From positions 4,588,001 to 4,652,000 of the forward strand of contig NC_013720.1 in assembly GCF_000025185.1 (NCBI RefSeq): a stretch of 64,000 bases of DNA, given 5' to 3'. The DNA is from Pirellula staleyi DSM 6068 (GTDB taxonomy: Bacteria > Planctomycetota > Planctomycetia > Pirellulales > Pirellulaceae). The stretch's first letter is position 1. Each line of letters begins with the position of its first letter. A program made the position numbers and the translations under genes. Below the pieces are notes generated by a model. It searched no databases. It was not told where the DNA came from and saw only the letters and a list, made by a program, of their open reading frames with translations. This document shows, one piece after another, positions 44,857-54,810 of the stretch.

Positions 44857-46974
44857 CTAGGAATTCGCGCCGGGAGCCATGTGTGGTTCAAAGGTGGTGC
44901 GTCTGGATTGCTCGGCCTGCTTCACTTGCTGACAGGCATCTTCATAAAGCAGTTCTTGGCTTCGCCGACGTTTCTTCCGTCCTTGCGGCTTCAGAAGTGT
45001 GTATTGCCCACTTGGATTGAGAAGCCGCGCTTTCACGTTGTCGTCGAAATACGTTTCGAGCGCTGCTACGAGTCGCGTCTTGCACGGAACATCTTCCACC
45101 GGAATCAAAAGTTCGATACGCCGGTCGATGTTCCGTTGCATCCAGTCGGCCGACGATATGAACACCAGGTTATCGCCGCCATGATGGAATCGCAGCACAC
45201 GTGCATGCTCCAGGAAACGATCGATCACGCTCACCACTCGAATGTTTTCGGAGAGTCCGGGAACGCCAGGAACAAGACAACAAACGCCACGAATATTGAG
45301 GCGAATCGGCACGCCTGCTTGTGAGGCGCTATAAAGCGACTCGATGAGTTCGGGGTCGACTAAGGCGTTGAGCTTGACGTCGATCGCCGCTTTTTGGCCC
45401 GCCAGCTTTCGCTTGGTTTCACCTTCGATGAGTTCGAGCAATCGCGTTCGCAAACCAATCGGCGCTGCTTCGAGTTTTCGATAGCGCTGGGGCTGGGAAT
45501 AGCCGGTAATCGCGTTAAAAAACATCACCGCATCGGCACCGAGCTCTTCGTTGCTCGTAAGCAAACTGGCATCGCTGTAAATGCGCGACGTAATCTCGTT
45601 ATAGTTTCCCGTGCCGAAGTGAACGTAGCGCTGAATCCCTTGCGGCTCGCGGCGAACAATAATGCAGGTCTTGGCGTGGGTCTTCAGTCCCTTCACGCCA
45701 TACACCACCTGCACACCCGCTTCTTCCAGATTGCGAGCCCATTCGATGTTGCGGGCTTCGTCGAATCGAGCCTTCAGCTCGACGATTGCCGTCACCGATT
45801 TTCCACGCTGAGCTGCTCGTGCAAGCGCCGTCACGATGGGGCTGTTGCGACTCGTGCGATAAAGAATCTGCTTGATTGCCAGCACGTCGGGATCGACAGC
45901 AGCCTCTTCAATCAGACGCATCACCGGCTCGAACGACTGATACGGATGTAGCAGCAGCAGATCGCGCCGCGCGAGCGTCTCGAACATACTCGCGCCGGGC
46001 TCGACCTGGGGAGAAGCCTGTGCGGGCCACGGTTCGTAGCGATGCTGCTCGAAACCCTTCAGGTCGGTCAACTGCATGAGGGTCGAGAGATCGATCGGCC
46101 CAGGAGCAAAGAAGACATCGCGATCCTCGACCGCAAGCGACTCTTTGAGGAAGGCGACAAGCTCAGGTCCCGCACAAGCGGCCACTTCCAGTCGCACACA
46201 TTCGCCATGCTTACGTGCGAGAAGAATATCTTCCATTCCCGCGAGCAGATCGGGGGCAAGATCGTCGCGCAGGCTAAAGTCGGCATTCCGTGTGATGCGA
46301 AAGGCCGCATGTCCCGTCACCACTTCGCCCGGGAAAAACCGCTCGACAAAACGGCCCACCACATCTTCCAGTAAGACGTAGGCCGTCCCACGCTCCGCGC
46401 TGAGCGTGAGGAAGCGGGGAAGCACTTTTCCTAGTGGAATGACTGCAAAACGAGGCTTTCCAGGCGCATCGCTCGATGGAGCGAGTTGCACACAGACGCT
46501 GAGCGTTTGATTACCAAGCAGCGGAAACTCGGCGCAAGTGGCAATGGCCATCGGTGTCAGGACCGAGAATATCTCGCCATCAAAAACTTGTTCCACCGCT
46601 TTGGCTTGGCGTTCGCTCAGTTCCTGTCCAGGGACGCGCCGCAAACCGGCTGCTGTCAACTGCGGCTCGAGTTCCTTCAGGAAGCACTCATACTGGTCGG
46701 CCATCATCTGGTGAGCGCGCACGCTGATCGAATCGAGCTGCGCCAGAGGTGTCATGCCACTGGGATCGTTTGTCGTGATTCCACGGTTCACGAGCACACG
46801 CAATCCGCCGACACGAACCATGAAAAATTCGTCGAGATTGCTACCCGTGATGGCGATAAACTTCAGCCGCTCGAGAAGTGGAATTTGATCGTCGCGAGCT
46901 TCGTCGAGCACGCGCTGATTGAATTCCAGCCAGCTAAGTTCGCGATTGAAAAAACGAGGATGAGTTTGCGTCAT
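44857..46974 (-). CDS. ppk: Polyphosphate kinase 1
   Basis: A 705-residue Ppk1, which makes long-chain polyphosphate from ATP. The N-terminal domain starts FFNRELSWLEFNQRVLDEA, the standard signature. The phosphorylated His is about residue 433 in GVKGLKTHAKTC, followed by YVHFGTGNYNEITSRIYSD. The second catalytic His is likely in VLRFHHGGDNLVFISSADWM. The length equals the family norm. It is third in an operon after a ROK kinase and Ppx/GppA, and before SixA-like and CHAD genes; the stop of the Ppx gene is 25 bases upstream of its start. Confidence 0.96.
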   Translation of the reverse strand: MTQTHPRFFNRELSWLEFNQRVLDEARDDQIPLLERLKFIAITGSNLDEFFMVRVGGLRVLVNRGITTNDPSGMTPLAQLDSISVRAHQMMADQYECFLKELEPQLTAAGLRRVPGQELSERQAKAVEQVFDGEIFSVLTPMAIATCAEFPLLGNQTLSVCVQLAPSSDAPGKPRFAVIPLGKVLPRFLTLSAERGTAYVLLEDVVGRFVERFFPGEVVTGHAAFRITRNADFSLRDDLAPDLLAGMEDILLARKHGECVRLEVAACAGPELVAFLKESLAVEDRDVFFAPGPIDLSTLMQLTDLKGFEQHRYEPWPAQASPQVEPGASMFETLARRDLLLLHPYQSFEPVMRLIEEAAVDPDVLAIKQILYRTSRNSPIVTALARAAQRGKSVTAIVELKARFDEARNIEWARNLEEAGVQVVYGVKGLKTHAKTCIIVRREPQGIQRYVHFGTGNYNEITSRIYSDASLLTSNEELGADAVMFFNAITGYSQPQRYRKLEAAPIGLRTRLLELIEGETKRKLAGQKAAIDVKLNALVDPELIESLYSASQAGVPIRLNIRGVCCLVPGVPGLSENIRVVSVIDRFLEHARVLRFHHGGDNLVFISSADWMQRNIDRRIELLIPVEDVPCKTRLVAALETYFDDNVKARLLNPSGQYTLLKPQGRKKRRRSQELLYEDACQQVKQAEQSRRTTFEPHMAPGANS

Positions 46975-46999
46975 GGAAAAATAGTCTTGCGGTCAATCG

Positions 47000-48580
47000 T
47001 TAGCGGCGTGCCATGCGCAGCAGGACTGGCATGCCGAATGTTTCTTCAAAGAGTAGTCCGTTCTGCTTGAGCGCGAGTTGCTCGAGCGACAGATCCTCGA
47101 CACGAGGGATCGAAATCACGAGTCGTCCCCCTTCTTGATGACAGGTCGCTTCGTGAATCCGTTGGCTACGCGATTCATCGAGCGCCACAGCGACACGCAG
47201 AATCGCCGCGAGCTTGGCCACCGCCACGCGTCCGTCGCGATCGAGGGTCGAATACCCTTCGTGCGTTGGTTGCGGCGATGCGCGGCGATGATAGCGGGCG
47301 ATAAGCGCCGCGAGGAGCAGGTCGCGTTTGGCAAGCCCAAACAACTCGCTGTTGCGGATCACATAGAGCGAATGCTTGTGGTAGCTGCGATTGCTCACAA
47401 ACAGCCCCACTTCATGCAGCAGCGCGGCGGTGTAGAGGATCACTTCATAGCGGGGCGGAAGCTGATGCTCGTCGCGAAGCTGATGAAACAGACTGCTCGA
47501 CAAATCAGCTACATGCAGCGCATGCTGTTCGTCAAAACCATACTTGCGTCCCAAATCAATGGCCGAGCGGATGATTTGCTTACTGAACTCTTTCGACCAC
47601 GAACTGCCGGTCGACATTTCCTTGAGTAGACCATCGCGAAGATTCACGTTGGTGATTAGCAGCTCGCGCACTTTGAGCTCTCGCGCAAGAAGCACATACG
47701 CCAAAAGGGCGGGCCCTAGCGTTTCCGCATCGGGATAACTGAGCTGAAACTTGCGCACGAGCCGGTCATCCGACATACCGAGCACGCGATCGGTGAACTC
47801 TTCGAGCCCAGCAAGCGGCATCCGCACCAGGCTTCGACCATCCCAGCCCGGAGTGAGGTATCGCGCGGCGACTCGCACGTCCCCTCCCATCGCGATCAAT
47901 TCAATCGGTCCTTCGCCACTCACATGCTCCACCATCTCTTCGACCGTACGCAGAATGTGCGTCTCCATGATGTGACGCAGTTTGACGGTCGGCGCGCGAA
48001 ATGCTTCGAGCGTTTCACGGAGGCGCAGTGAACCGAGGCGATAGGTGTGCGAGTAAACCACATCCCCTTGTTTCACGAGCAGCATTTCGGTGCTGCCACC
48101 ACCGATCTCCGTGACGACAGCGCGCGAACTAGCGAGGCTTTGATCAGCGGTCAGGAGTGGCTGGATACCGAGGAAGGTGATCCGATTCACTTCAGCTTCA
48201 TCGATCGGATCGACTTGAAATCCGGTGGCAATGTACACCCGATCGACAAACGCCAAACGATTGGTCGCCTCGCGCACCGCGCTAGTAGCCACCACACGCA
48301 CATGCTCGGCGAGATCAATCGAGTATTCGCGCAGCACCTTGCGATAGCTCTTGAGGACGCGCACGCAATCTTCGATCGTTGATTTCGCAATAGCTCCACC
48401 GGTGAACGCATCTTTTCCAAGGCTCACGGCCTGCGTCAATGTTTCGAGCGTCCGAACCTCCCCCTGCGGGCTGATCTCTGCGATCGCCATGCGGACACTC
48501 GACGTACCGATGTCGATCACCGCAACGGGCTTATTGGAACTCGGGGTAGGGGTGGCTGGTCGCGATTCCACGGAGCTCAT
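47000..48580 (-). CDS. Ppx/GppA exopolyphosphatase-family protein with C-terminal HD-like domain
   Basis: A 526-residue ASKHA-fold phosphatase. VAVIDIGTSSVRMAIAEI (about 30-47) is phosphate loop 1 and VTEIGGGSTEMLLVK (about 157-171) is loop 2, matching exopolyphosphatase/guanosine pentaphosphatase enzymes that remove terminal phosphate from polyphosphate or pppGpp. The C-terminal part (about 315-526) is HD-like, with LLHEVGLFVSNRSYHKHSLY; the YHKHS motif is typical of the family. The ATG at 48580 overlaps the stop of the ROK gene in ATGA, so the two are translationally coupled. With ppk1 directly downstream, synthesis and breakdown of polyphosphate would be co-expressed. Confidence 0.9.
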   Translation of the reverse strand: MSSVESRPATPTPSSNKPVAVIDIGTSSVRMAIAEISPQGEVRTLETLTQAVSLGKDAFTGGAIAKSTIEDCVRVLKSYRKVLREYSIDLAEHVRVVATSAVREATNRLAFVDRVYIATGFQVDPIDEAEVNRITFLGIQPLLTADQSLASSRAVVTEIGGGSTEMLLVKQGDVVYSHTYRLGSLRLRETLEAFRAPTVKLRHIMETHILRTVEEMVEHVSGEGPIELIAMGGDVRVAARYLTPGWDGRSLVRMPLAGLEEFTDRVLGMSDDRLVRKFQLSYPDAETLGPALLAYVLLARELKVRELLITNVNLRDGLLKEMSTGSSWSKEFSKQIIRSAIDLGRKYGFDEQHALHVADLSSSLFHQLRDEHQLPPRYEVILYTAALLHEVGLFVSNRSYHKHSLYVIRNSELFGLAKRDLLLAALIARYHRRASPQPTHEGYSTLDRDGRVAVAKLAAILRVAVALDESRSQRIHEATCHQEGGRLVISIPRVEDLSLEQLALKQNGLLFEETFGMPVLLRMARR

Positions 48581-49569
48581 GGTGCCTTGCTCCCGACGCT
48601 CGCTTCGGCCCAAGCTGCAGCACCCCGCACAACAGCGTCGTCCCCCAGCCGAGCCACCACCACTTTCATCCCTTTCACATACGGGGCTACCGCGCGACGC
48701 CGTGCCGCATCATCGACCGTTTTGGAAAACAGATCGGGCATCGCTTCTACCAAACCTCCACCGAGCACCACCACATCGGGGGCGAGCAAGTTTGCAAGGT
48801 CTCCCACCGCTTGTCCGATGAGACCAGCCGCTCGTTGCACAATACGCTCGATCACCACATCTCCCGCCTTAATCGCATCGGCGAGCACACCACTGCGAAT
48901 GTCGCTGAGATCGGTGCCTGCTGCGGCCAGTAGATTCGGCGCTTCACCACGAAAGGCAGCCATCGCTGCAGCGGAGGAAATCGCCAGGCGACTCGCCTCG
49001 GTTTCGAGACATCCGTTGCGACCACAGCCACAAGGAAGTCCGGCTGGATTCACCAGCATGTGACCAATTTCAAAACAAGAGAGACTTTTGCCGCGTAAGA
49101 TCTGTCCCTGGTAAACGCATCCCCCTCCGATGCCGGTACCAGGAAACACACCGATCACGCAACGTGCATTCTTGGCGGCTCCGAAGCGATACTCGCCAAA
49201 AACTCCCGCATCGACATCGTTCAGAATGACCACAGGGCAAGCGAACACTTCTTCCAGTTGTTCCTTAATGTGCACATTCTTCCAGCCAAGATTGGCCGAG
49301 TCGACGATCACTCCTCGTTCGATATCGACAAGTCCGGGACAGCCGATGCCAATGCCGGTGGGTCGAGCCCCTTCGAGACCAGCTTCCTGCATGGCGTCGC
49401 GAATCGTTTGGATGATGCGCTCCATCCCTGCGCGCGACCCTTCGTTCCCTTTGGTCTTGCGGCGTTTACGCCCCACGAGCTTAAACTCGCTATCGAGCGC
49501 TGCTGCCATCATCTTGGTGCCGCCGAGATCAAAACCGATCCAGCACCGCGAGGAAATAGTGGAATCCAT
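48577..49569 (-). CDS. ROK-family sugar kinase (glucokinase-like)
   Basis: A 330-residue ROK kinase. The phosphate-binding IGFDLGGTKMMAAALD is at about 11-26, the catalytic Asp lies in VVILNDVDAGVFGEY (about 110-124), and the ROK zinc motif CGCGRNGCLE at about 180-189 is complete. Glucokinase is the best guess, as ROK members without a DNA-binding domain usually phosphorylate glucose or N-acetyl sugars. Because it heads the polyphosphate operon, polyphosphate-dependent activity (as in actinobacterial PpgK, also a ROK protein) is possible but not readable from these motifs. Its stop overlaps the Ppx/GppA start. Confidence 0.88.
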   Translation of the reverse strand: MDSTISSRCWIGFDLGGTKMMAAALDSEFKLVGRKRRKTKGNEGSRAGMERIIQTIRDAMQEAGLEGARPTGIGIGCPGLVDIERGVIVDSANLGWKNVHIKEQLEEVFACPVVILNDVDAGVFGEYRFGAAKNARCVIGVFPGTGIGGGCVYQGQILRGKSLSCFEIGHMLVNPAGLPCGCGRNGCLETEASRLAISSAAAMAAFRGEAPNLLAAAGTDLSDIRSGVLADAIKAGDVVIERIVQRAAGLIGQAVGDLANLLAPDVVVLGGGLVEAMPDLFSKTVDDAARRRAVAPYVKGMKVVVARLGDDAVVRGAAAWAEASVGSKAP

Positions 49570-49710
49570 GCCGTTGGTTTTTGCCTACTAGGAAGTGGTC
49601 GCAAGGTGAAGTTGGCTACAGTGCAAGAATAATCACCTCGAGTGATTGTGAGCAACGCCCAAACAGCCCGCTCCCACAAATCGGCCCGACTTCCGCCGTC
49701 GACAAAATCG

Positions 49711-52200
49711 TTACGGTGGTGCCTCCGCGATGCTCGCCTCCAGTAGGTCGAGTTGCTGAAGAACTGTCACATCCTGCTGCAACTGGGCCTGCTTTCGTGC
49801 TGCGGCGAGCGTTTTGCGCGCCTGCAGCTGTTTTTCCGCAACCAATTCAGCTCGAGCTAGAACCATCCAAGCGGGGAGATACGTTCCCTCCGACGCTCGG
49901 ATGACGCTGCTGGCAATATTTTGGGCCGAATCGAGATTTCGGACCTTTTCGTCGCGCGAGCTGGCTAAAAGTTCAGCATAACCGATCTCCACCTCGGCCC
50001 AGGTTGGCCGAATCGCGAGCGCCCGGCGAAAGTGAGTGGATGCCAACTGATCGCGGCCAGCTCGCCGCAACATTTGGGCAAGGTTCGCCTGCACTTCGGC
50101 ATTGCCAGGCTCGATCTGCTCGGCCTCATGCAGCAGCTCGATCCCGCGCGGCACATCTCCCTGCATCGCGCACGCGATGGCCAAGTTCATGCGTGGTCCG
50201 ACATCCCCCGGGTCTTGCTCGACAAGGTATTCGTACTGGGCAACGGCCTCGTCGAGTCGTCCCAATCGCTGCAACAGCAGAGCGTAGCTGTCGCGAGCCA
50301 CTCGGTGCTGTGGGTTCACCTTCAGCAATCGGCGAAAGGTCGCTTCCGACTCCTCGGTCCGATCAAGCAAGTCGTAAGCCACCGCTAAGTCTTGTAGCGC
50401 GCCTTCGTGCAGTGGATGGATCTTCACAGCCCGCTCGAGAAACTCAGCCCCGTCGCTCACTTTTCCCTCAGCAGCGAGAAGATGTCCCAGGGTATGGTTT
50501 GCATCCACAAACGTGGGGAGGATTTCAAGCGATTTTCGGAAGGCTGTTTCAGCCTCTCTTTTTTTGCCGAGCTTATCGTAGGCACAGCCGAGTATGTAAA
50601 ACGCATCTTCCGAGTTTGGAAGCTGGTCGATCGCCAGCTTCGCTTGCACTTCTGCCTCTGCTGGTTCGTTGTTGAGATGCAAAGCGATCGCCAGATTGAG
50701 ATGACGTTCGGGCATGTCGGGATTCTTGGCCAGCAAACTGCGAGCGCGATCGACCGATTCCAAAGCTCGCCCGGAGGAAGCGAGCCACACCATGAGTGCG
50801 CGCTCCGCGCGGAGGTTCTGAGGTGCCTTGGCTGTCGCGTCGGTCCACATCGCTTCGTAGGAGTGATACTTTTGATTCCGCGCGTAGGTGAGTCCACCAA
50901 GAAGTATCACCAGGACGAGTCCAACAGATCCGATAGCAAGCAGCGTTTGGCGACTCACAGGTCGATCGCGATCGAACCATTGCAAGCAGGGATGAACCAG
51001 TCCGAGCACGAACAAGGTCACCAGCATGGTCGACGGTAAGTAGGCGCGATGCTCGTTCACAAGATCGGCCACGGGCACAAAGCTCGACGTGATCCCCAGG
51101 ATCAAAAAAAACAGCAACATCACGAGCCCCACGCGCGGCATTCGCCAAAGCGTAATGATCGTGCCGATCAGCATCGCGATAACCGCCAACAGCGGAGGGA
51201 GAATCTCGGGAAGGGTGCGGAGGGGCTTCCAGCCGTAGTCGATGCATTGCCCCAGGGGCAAAAATGTCAGGCGGACATAGAGCAGGATGGCTGCCGGTTG
51301 CGTCAAAAAATATTCGCTCGGTGAGGGAGCGTTGGACGCGTGGAACTCGGAGTACTTCGAACGCTGTAGCCAGATCACGAGCCCCATGATCCCCCAGGTG
51401 CTACAGAGGAGAACGTAATACCAGCCGCGAGTGGAAAAGATTCGGCCAAGACGTCGCTCGACGAAGATCCAGTCGTAAAGCAGCACAGCCACAGGGGCGC
51501 TGATCATCACTTCCTTGCAGGCCATTCCAGTCGCGCAGATCACCACGCTGAGGCCCCACCAGAAACACCTGCTTCGTCCCTCGACTTCGAGTCCTCGAAG
51601 AAACGTCGCGAATACGCCGAGATAGCAAAGTGCCATCAGCGATTCCATGCGCTGGTAGATATAGGTGACCGCCTGGGTTGTCAGTGGATGAACCACCCAC
51701 AGCGTGGCCACTAGCGCTGCGACAAGGATGGCTACGTTGTCCTGCGTGAAATAGCGATTTTTTGAGATCAAGCAACTGGTGTGAACCATGCTGAAGAGCA
51801 GTAGTCCGCAGCCTAGATGAATGGCAAGATTGACGATGTGATAGCCAGCAACGGAGGTGCCATGCAGCGCGTGATTGAGCGCAAAGGTGAAGTAAGGAAT
51901 CGGGCGGGCAGGGAGGGTTCCATCGACGTTGAGCATCGATGTCGTGAGAGGCCAGATCGTTTGAATCGAAGGATTCGTGCCGATTTCAGTGGCGTCGTCA
52001 AAGACAAAGATCCCCCAAAAACTGTTGCTATACGCCAGTAGCCCAGCAGCGAGGATCAAGAGTGCCGCGAATCGATACGCGCGGCGATCCATGGCATCGT
52101 ATTTGAGAAAGCGCAAATCAGCTGCGGCTACGATCGGTGGCGCAGGAGTGGTGATCGGCCTTTCAGGCTCGCCGCGTAGCATCTTCCGTTTCGTGACCAT
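49711..52200 (-). CDS. TMTC-like membrane protein with C-terminal TPR array
   Basis: An 829-residue polytopic membrane protein. About ten hydrophobic helices span residues 40-480. The first loop holds GIFVFDDATEIGTNPSI, the acidic DD followed by an NP that is typical of GT-C fold O-mannosyltransferase relatives (TMTC/PMT type). Residues about 495-829 are TPR repeats such as AFYILGCAYDKLGKKREAET. I expect a lipid-linked sugar transferase acting on the outer face of the cytoplasmic membrane. It is 11 bases downstream of the UGM-like flavoprotein gene and is the last of three genes. The start may instead be the ATG at 52092, just before the first helix. Confidence 0.82.
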   Translation of the reverse strand: MVTKRKMLRGEPERPITTPAPPIVAAADLRFLKYDAMDRRAYRFAALLILAAGLLAYSNSFWGIFVFDDATEIGTNPSIQTIWPLTTSMLNVDGTLPARPIPYFTFALNHALHGTSVAGYHIVNLAIHLGCGLLLFSMVHTSCLISKNRYFTQDNVAILVAALVATLWVVHPLTTQAVTYIYQRMESLMALCYLGVFATFLRGLEVEGRSRCFWWGLSVVICATGMACKEVMISAPVAVLLYDWIFVERRLGRIFSTRGWYYVLLCSTWGIMGLVIWLQRSKYSEFHASNAPSPSEYFLTQPAAILLYVRLTFLPLGQCIDYGWKPLRTLPEILPPLLAVIAMLIGTIITLWRMPRVGLVMLLFFLILGITSSFVPVADLVNEHRAYLPSTMLVTLFVLGLVHPCLQWFDRDRPVSRQTLLAIGSVGLVLVILLGGLTYARNQKYHSYEAMWTDATAKAPQNLRAERALMVWLASSGRALESVDRARSLLAKNPDMPERHLNLAIALHLNNEPAEAEVQAKLAIDQLPNSEDAFYILGCAYDKLGKKREAETAFRKSLEILPTFVDANHTLGHLLAAEGKVSDGAEFLERAVKIHPLHEGALQDLAVAYDLLDRTEESEATFRRLLKVNPQHRVARDSYALLLQRLGRLDEAVAQYEYLVEQDPGDVGPRMNLAIACAMQGDVPRGIELLHEAEQIEPGNAEVQANLAQMLRRAGRDQLASTHFRRALAIRPTWAEVEIGYAELLASSRDEKVRNLDSAQNIASSVIRASEGTYLPAWMVLARAELVAEKQLQARKTLAAARKQAQLQQDVTVLQQLDLLEASIAEAPP

Positions 52201-52211
52201 GCGGGCAACGC

Positions 52212-53933
52212 CTAGGCTCGAATCACTTCCTGATCAGCGGCGGTTGAACGTGAAGGTTCCTCTGCCATCTCGGGTGCTGATCTCTTACCCGCATTAGGCT
52301 TGGCAACTTCGCCGGGACTGCGGTCCGAGAGACTTTCACCGCCCGAGGCAGGTTGATCTCCCTTCTTTTCGTGATACTCCATTTCCGTATTCACATCCCA
52401 GATGTTCGATTTATCGGTCCGACCAGCGATGATGTTGTCGACTGCCACCATCGCGGTGAGCATCGAGTGATCCTGGTTGTTGTAGCGGTGCATCCCGTTG
52501 CGACCAACGAGGAATAGATTGTCGAACTTGCTGATCCACTGCTTCAGTTCATCGAATCGATCGTACGATCCAAAGTAGGCTGGATAGGTCTTGGGGACCC
52601 GAATCACGGTGCTATCGAGCACTTTGCTGCGTTCGATGATATTGATGCGCTCGAGTTCCTCGATCCCTTGAGCCACCATCTTTTCGTCGGACTGTTTCCA
52701 GAGGTCATCTGACTCGTAGCAAAAGTACTCAAGGCCGATCCAAGCATGTTTTGGATTGGCAACCATGTAGGGACTCCAGTTGTTGAAAATCTGAAGTCGA
52801 CCAACTTTTACATCGGGCTCTTGGATGTAGATCCAGTTGTCGCTGAGAAGTTTTTTTCCTTCACGCGTTTGCTCATGAATCTTAAGATCGTCGAGCAAAA
52901 GCCCGACCGTGATGAAGTCGCGATAGATCAGACCCTCACTCACTTCACGCACGTTGCTCGGCGCATCCGCATCGAGCGCTCGCACCAGCTCTTGCATCGG
53001 CATGGTCGAGAAGAAGTAGTCTCCCTCGATTCGCTCGACAGCGCCGGTTTGTGGATCGGTTACCTCGAGTGCAACAATAGTATCGCCTTCAGTAAAAACA
53101 CGTGAAACCAGCGAATTCTTGCGAATTTCGCCCCCCATCTGCTGCACTTTGGCGGCACATGTTTCCCACATCTGGCCGGGGCCCAACTTGGGATAGAGGA
53201 ACTGCTCGACAAGCGAGGTCTCGACATTTTTCTGGCGCACATCTCCCGATTTTCGAAACGGTTTTTGGATGGCGTTCAGAATGGCCTTAGTGATCGACAG
53301 TCCCTTGATGCGTTGTGCGCCCCAGGCGGCTGAAATCTCATGACACGGAACTCCCCAGACTTTCTCGGTGTAGGACTTGAAGAATGTCAGGTAGAGTTCG
53401 CGTCCGAAGCGGTTGATCAAAAAGTCTTCGAGACTCTGCTCGGGCTTGATCGGCTGAAGCCGAGATCGTAGGTACGAAAAACCGATCTTCAGCATGCGCC
53501 AGAGTCCGAGGTTGGCAATGGTTGTCTGGCTCAGGCTGATCGGGTAGTCGAAGAACTTACGCAGATAATAGATGCGACTTTTGCGTGGCCGAACAAGCAT
53601 CACCTCGTCGGTGGTCTCGGGATTCGGCCCCGTTGACGAGCCATCGATCTCTCGCTGCTGACCTTGATAGGCGAGCGAGAGTTGGCCGCTATGCCCACCC
53701 TCCATCGGTAGCATGTTGGCCCACCACTGCATCACCCGATCATCTTTCGAGAAGAAGCGGTGGCCACCAATATCGATCCGGTTTCCTTTGTAATTTACCG
53801 TTCGCGAAATGCCTCCCAGCATGTCGCTCGCTTCGAGCACAATCGGCTGAATATCGGTGCGCGTAAGTAGTTCGTAGGCTGCGGTGAGTCCTGCAGGACC
53901 TCCGCCAATAATGATCGCACGCTTGCGGTTCAT
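52212..53933 (-). CDS. UDP-galactopyranose-mutase-like FAD oxidoreductase
   Basis: A 573-residue flavoprotein. The FAD-binding Rossmann motif [19 protein letters not shown] is at the N-terminus and [19 protein letters not shown] follows at about 38-56, resembling the UGM and protoporphyrinogen oxidase group. Near the C-terminus [19 protein letters not shown] is the second FAD contact. In UGM-like enzymes reduced flavin isomerises a nucleotide sugar for cell-surface glycan synthesis; the neighbours (GtrA and a GT-C-like protein) support such a role. The Pro/Ser-rich last 50 residues are probably disordered. The ATG at 53933 overlaps the GtrA stop by four bases. Confidence 0.85.
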   Translation of the reverse strand: MNRKRAIIIGGGPAGLTAAYELLTRTDIQPIVLEASDMLGGISRTVNYKGNRIDIGGHRFFSKDDRVMQWWANMLPMEGGHSGQLSLAYQGQQREIDGSSTGPNPETTDEVMLVRPRKSRIYYLRKFFDYPISLSQTTIANLGLWRMLKIGFSYLRSRLQPIKPEQSLEDFLINRFGRELYLTFFKSYTEKVWGVPCHEISAAWGAQRIKGLSITKAILNAIQKPFRKSGDVRQKNVETSLVEQFLYPKLGPGQMWETCAAKVQQMGGEIRKNSLVSRVFTEGDTIVALEVTDPQTGAVERIEGDYFFSTMPMQELVRALDADAPSNVREVSEGLIYRDFITVGLLLDDLKIHEQTREGKKLLSDNWIYIQEPDVKVGRLQIFNNWSPYMVANPKHAWIGLEYFCYESDDLWKQSDEKMVAQGIEELERINIIERSKVLDSTVIRVPKTYPAYFGSYDRFDELKQWISKFDNLFLVGRNGMHRYNNQDHSMLTAMVAVDNIIAGRTDKSNIWDVNTEMEYHEKKGDQPASGGESLSDRSPGEVAKPNAGKRSAPEMAEEPSRSTAADQEVIRA

Positions 53934-54454
53934 GAGTTGCTCGCGGAAGTAGCAGGCTGCGATGCGTGGCCGAGTGGCTCGACCGAGGTTGTGCGGAACA
54001 GCAGAAGTTTGCGAACCCCAAAGTTCCAGACAAACACCACTCCCACTGCTAGGAGTTTGACGAGCCGGTAGTCGATGCCGAGCAGATCGGAGCCGCAAAA
54101 CAGCAGTAGTTCCGTGAGGGCCAGCCCGACGATTCCGATGGTCGCAAACAGGACGAATTCGAGGAGTGGACTTTGCACGTTTCGTGCGGGAAAGACCCAG
54201 GCGACACTTAGGAAATAGTTCGTCAAGAGTCCCAGCACAAAAGCGAGTGCCGCTGCCACAAAGGTGCTGGTCCCTACGAGTTCTCGTAGCACTAGCAGGG
54301 ACCCGAGGTCCACCAGCAGCGCAACGACAGCAACGATCAAATAGCGCTGCAATTCGCCCGACAGCCTCGCGAGATTCGGCGGCACAACTGACGCTGCAGA
54401 ACGCAGCTCTGGCTGGCTAGGTTTTGGCTCGTGGAGTTCAGCGGTAAGGCTCAT
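53930..54454 (-). CDS. GtrA-family membrane protein
   Basis: A 174-residue protein with four transmembrane helices at about 37-57, 64-86, 100-120 and 132-152. [20 protein letters not shown] and [17 protein letters not shown] are typical GtrA features; family members help move polyprenyl-phosphate sugars across the cytoplasmic membrane. A hydrophilic 30-residue start precedes the first helix. Its stop codon overlaps the start of the UGM-like gene, forming an operon with it and the TMTC-like gene. Confidence 0.9.
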   Translation of the reverse strand: MSLTAELHEPKPSQPELRSAASVVPPNLARLSGELQRYLIVAVVALLVDLGSLLVLRELVGTSTFVAAALAFVLGLLTNYFLSVAWVFPARNVQSPLLEFVLFATIGIVGLALTELLLFCGSDLLGIDYRLVKLLAVGVVFVWNFGVRKLLLFRTTSVEPLGHASQPATSASNS

Positions 54455-54810
54455 GGTGGCATCGACCGATGCTAGCTGGGCATTGGAGTTATTGCGGCTT
54501 GAGACCGCTTCTACAAACCGGCAATGCTCGATTGTGAAGACGTATCCCGAATCACAGCCAGTGATTCCGGCAAATGCAGAGTAATTTCATTGCCCCAAGA
54601 TCATCCCACGACGTTAACAATGCCTGGGTCAATTGGTGAATTTCTCGAGTAGATCAACGCCGCCGATCGCGCGGAACAATAGCTTCAAGTCAAGAAACGA
54701 CAAAAGCCTCAAGCAAAATCACCGTGGTGATCTGGCTCGAGGCTTTGTGCTCAATCCATCCCCCAAGTTGGAATGGATCGAATCTGTTTTAAGTCAACCG
54801 ATCCAAGCGA
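54455..54810. other. Intergenic region between sigma factor and GtrA genes
   Basis: A 356-base gap. It holds the sigma factor gene's terminator (54702-54745) and must contain the promoter of the GtrA operon; I see no clear consensus for the latter and no gene. Confidence 0.5.
54702..54745 (-). terminator. Intrinsic terminator of the sigma factor gene
   Basis: A 12-bp stem with one mismatch (AAAGCCTCAAGC at 54702-54713 and GCTCGAGGCTTT at 54734-54745) encloses a second small palindrome ATCACC-GTGGTGAT. On the minus strand TTTTGTCGTTTC follows. It lies 66 bases past the sigma gene's stop. Confidence 0.7.
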
